Source: Pomacea canaliculata
Lineage: Eukaryota; Mollusca; Gastropoda; Architaenioglossa; Ampullariidae
Length of the DNA stretch: 64,000 nt
Assembly (NCBI RefSeq): GCF_003073045.1
Contig: NC_037603.1
Coordinates: forward strand, 16,250,192 to 16,314,191
Direction: 5' to 3'
Shown: positions 60,451 through 64,000 of the stretch, in pieces
Numbering within the stretch: the stretch's first letter is position 1
Layout of the letters: each line of letters opens with the position of its first letter
Position numbers and translations under genes: made by a program
Notes under the pieces: generated by a model
The model's input: the letters and a program-made list of their open reading frames with translations, nothing else
Told to the model about the DNA's origin: nothing
The model's database searches: none

Positions 60451-63400
60451 TTTTTGATTAAACTTCGTATTTGTGTCGTTCTTTTCGTCTTTGTCTTGGT
60501 CTTCGCTTGGGCACGGGTTCGAGAAGTAAGTCGCATCCTGCCTCCGGCTGAGTGACAGCGTGTGTGGCCTGCTGTGTGAGTGGCCTTGAGCGTGCTCCGG
60601 GACGCTGGGGGGTGGTAAGCGACACTCCCCTCACCCCTTCCCCAGCAAAAGGTTTTGCCAGTCTATATATATCAACTCCATGGAACACGTGCATGGATGA
60701 ACAACAGACCAAATACAAGTGCTGCAAACATTTACAGTTAGGTAAATTCTGCGATAGAAATGAAGCGAATAAACTGTCATAGCTCTGATATACCCGGATG
60801 ACTTGTGGGGTTAGATAGGGGACCTGATAGGGGAACACAAATATGCTGAGTGCCTGAAATTCATCACGAAACTTTGTTAAACATGTTAATAATGGGAGGC
60901 CAAATGGTTGCTTACTGAATCCATCCATTTTTAAATCATGAAATACTTTCTGACTCGTGTTGAGCAGTTTTCATGCACGAAACATGTTTCGTGACACGTG
61001 ACCCTGCATGGAACTATTCTGTTAAGTAGACCTACTCCCCCTGCACACTGAATCAATAGTTCTGCAGACAGCAAGCATGAACTCAATATTTTCCCCCAAA
61101 ATCTAATTTGAAGCGCATGACAGCAAACAGATGATAGAATTGATGAAGCATTTACTAAAAACCTTCAATTATGGGGTAGGAGAAATGCACTTACAAGAAA
61201 AATGATTTGAGTGTGGGAGTAGCTGATAACATTATCAGAATACAATTTTTTTAAAGCAATGATTGTGGCAAGTATTCCAGTACATACTGGTTGTTATTCA
61301 CAAGTACTGCTCACTCTAAGGAGCTGACAGTTGTGCCAAATGATTTATCTTCCAAGTCCGTTGTATCGAAGCTAGGTACCCACCCACAGAAACTTTGCCG
61401 CTCGTTCTTTATTTTCAGTATCGTTCTTCTCTCCCTCCATCCCACTACCCACCCTGTCCACCACCGTCTTCCAGTAAAGGGTGGGTGGGTTCTCTGTCTG
61501 CTGATCTCCGGGCTTGGCTGGCCGCAATCCTATCGTGTGCAAACACACTGGAGTACAGCAAATAACTTCTGCTCCCGAAGAAAACAATCTGCCCCTGACG
61601 AAATTACTTCCCCCTCCATTAATGCGGAAAAGCTTGAAATTCCTGATTGACTTCGATTTTTTTTTTTTTTTTTTTTTGTGAAGACTAGGCATGGCTTCTT
61701 TGTGTTTGCCCTAAACTTTTGAGTGGTTTCCCCAAATGCGCCCCTGACGAACAGGCGCTGCAGTAATTGTCTCCCGTGTGTCACGTCAACCATCTCCAAG
61801 GACCACCCGGGCGCTGTGTCAATAGTGATGACTTTCAACGCCCGAAACACTTAGTACAAGATTTAGATGATGCAAATGACATAGGAGTAAAGAGGTTTGC
61901 TAAAGCTGGACCAAAAAAAAGGGTTAGAGCAAGACTTGTTAACAGATATTGCAGCAGCAGAGGCTTGTCGAGAAACAGAGTTATCCCGCCATTTGATTGT
62001 CAGAAACAAGACATACAGGACATGGTGATGACATGCTGCCTGCACAATAATATGAAATAATATAATAATGTGAAAGTTCAAAGTCTGTTCTATTCACTCA
62101 CTAAGTGGCTTTTCCATAGAACAATATAGAAATATTTCTATTTTGTCAACAAAAACATCTACTTATATCCTATTTACTTTTTCCGAGCGCAGAATTAGCG
62201 GGAACAGAGAATTTTTGAGGTAGAGCTGTTTGTGTAGAATAGAAATAGAAATACATAATAATAGAAATACAAAGAGCATAGGAACTTGTTTCAGGCGCCC
62301 TGACTACCGACATCCGAGTGCCCCTTCCTGTTGTAACAATTAGCTCTGATGTTATTTACTCCTCGTCAGGTTTATCCCTGACGATGATGTCGGTGAGCGG
62401 CCAGGACCTTACCCAGTAACAGCAACTGTGTTCATTTCTGTTCATGCAAACAGCCGAGACAGATTTATCAGTTTGTCGTACTTCCACAAACACAATATTT
62501 GTTCAGTCTTCTGATGTTAATGTTCAGGATGAATGACGGGCGGGGAGGGAGGAACAATGCCACCAATCAAGCTGTCTTTTTTTTTTTTTTTTAGCTTCTC
62601 CCGTCGCCTGCTCAGGTAGATAATGAACTTCTCAGATGTTTGCCAAAGTATCAGGTAAATACCACGAAGTCAGATAGGCGGGAAACACATAGTACAGGTA
62701 GCAACAATAAAGGAGACAAAGCTATTTGTTTCTAACGAGGATGCTGCAGTGAGGTTTTCATCTACAGCTACCAGTCCGTAAGCACTTACTTCAGCAAACT
62801 GACTGCCAATAGAATTCCGCCAATTCTGTAAATAACTAAATATATTTCAGGTTCCTCTTCCCAAGGATGTAAACTATAACATTTGTTCGTTTAATACCGC
62901 ATTTCATTCGCTGAGAAGCCTGGTAAATATTTGAACATCTTTGGTGCTTGAGCGACAACTTGTTACATCAGTTTGCGAGGAAACGTGCGGAGAGTCTCGC
63001 AGGCCGCGAGTGTGGCTCCAATGACAGGACAGAAGAACAGACGAAAGAAATCCTGCGGTGTGTGGACGCCAGGACAAACGTGATACGCCTCAGAGTTTGT
63101 CGATCGCCTCCCAGGAATCCTTGATTACAGCGTCGTTCTTGACGAGACGATAACGAGCGATCCGCCGAGCGCCAATCCCCCGGATGTGACAGTCTCGCGC
63201 GTCCACGCGGCGCGTTATTAACTCGGACGTCCACGCAAAGACTTGGGTCAGAGCTGCCACCAGACCTGCCAATACTCATTGTCTATACTCTGACATTGAT
63301 AGACAGGCTTAAGACTGGTTGATTGATACCAATACTCGTATTATTCGTCTGACATTGATGGACGTCAGAAAGGTTGATAATAGAGACGAACGATGGAGGG

Positions 63401-63999
63401 AGGGGAGGGAGGGGATAGGAACTAAAAAAATCACAGACAGAAGATCTGAAAAAAAGAACTGCTGGACAGACCAAAAAGGGAAGCAGTGGACATGGGTAGC
63501 ATGCAAGAAGAAAGCAGAAGACCGACAGACTGATGCGTAATCAATACATGTATGAATATATATATATAGGCGATAAAACTAGGAATAAACATATTGAACA
63601 AGGCCGGCAGAGAACAAGAAGAAGAGACAAGATGAAGAAAACTGGCTGTCACCCTCAAGGAAGAGACTCTCTACACAGACGTGAGATCTCGGTTTTCTAT
63701 TTTCAAATGGCCGCCAGCGAAGGTTTTTTTTTTTCTCTCCCTCCGCCGTTCGATTTTCCATCAGTTTCACGGACATCTTTGGGCGGAGACGTGAGCAGCC
63801 TCATTGTAAGAGGCTTGTGGAGTGTTGAGTGGGCAACGAGAACTGGCGAGCGCGCGTGCACGCATATAGACACACACAAGCACACTGTAGTCGAGGCGTG
63901 CCTGCAGCACTCGGCGCTTCATTTCCCAAAGGTGCGTGGTATTTCGCGCCCTTTCAGGAGCCTAGGTAACACCTTCTGTTGCTCTTCTTCCCAGTTTGT
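60451..63999. other. Intergenic, with one orphan open frame
   Basis: 61767-62060 (+) is open and reads QDLDDANDIGVKRFAKAGPK and then ARLVNRYCSSRGLSRNRVIP before a stop. It follows a run of T near 61655-61677. It has protein-like composition but I do not recognise it, and it has no clear start. Elsewhere only simple runs (T-run 62578-62592) and short frames are seen. Confidence 0.35.
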
Positions 64000-64000
64000 T

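Overview
The window looks like nuclear DNA of a gastropod mollusc. Genes are split by GT-AG introns and low-complexity runs and transposon families are mixed. The gene content (a VWDE-like relic with a uromodulin-type D8C/D10C segment, a NERD plus superfamily-1 helicase gene, duplicated DNPH1) fits a snail better than an insect or vertebrate. The species cannot be named from the sequence. I recognised no rRNA, tRNA or CRISPR.

Region by region. (1) 444-9017, + strand: five phase-compatible exons of one host gene that joins a NERD-like nuclease fold to an SF1 helicase core; its 5' end lies left of the window. Its introns hold a LINE fragment and a nearly whole hAT transposon (4316-6609) with a perfect 8-bp target duplication. 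(2) 9.0-15.1 kb: a minus-strand LINE scrap, then scattered broken exons of a VWDE-like gene, interrupted by a Harbinger transposase fragment. (3) 15.7-28.0 kb: two large terminal-inverted-repeat elements (15755-21943 and 23169-27968). They share a terminal signature and each carries a minus-strand gene resembling DUF4806 proteins; a pogo/Tigger element is nested in the first. (4) 28.7-35.0 kb: a tandem pair of DNPH1 (2'-deoxynucleoside 5'-phosphate N-hydrolase) genes. The first is intact over four exons. The second is diverged, probably frame-broken, and ends inside a retroelement tail. (5) 36.0-39.6 kb: an unrecognised gene with a coiled-coil N-terminus and an acidic C-terminus, behind a CRE-like 13-bp array. 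(6) 44.2-47.3 kb, - strand: a small modular surface protein (signal peptide, two thrombospondin type 1 repeats, LDL-receptor class A repeat, probable hydrophobic tail). (7) 47.3-64.0 kb: mostly non-coding, with simple repeats and possible LTR fossils.

The genes do not form an operon or an obvious pathway. The strongest candidates for new biology are the NERD-helicase gene, whose nuclease motif looks degenerate, and the pair of DUF4806-bearing elements. All exon joins were made by eye from splice signals and reading phase.
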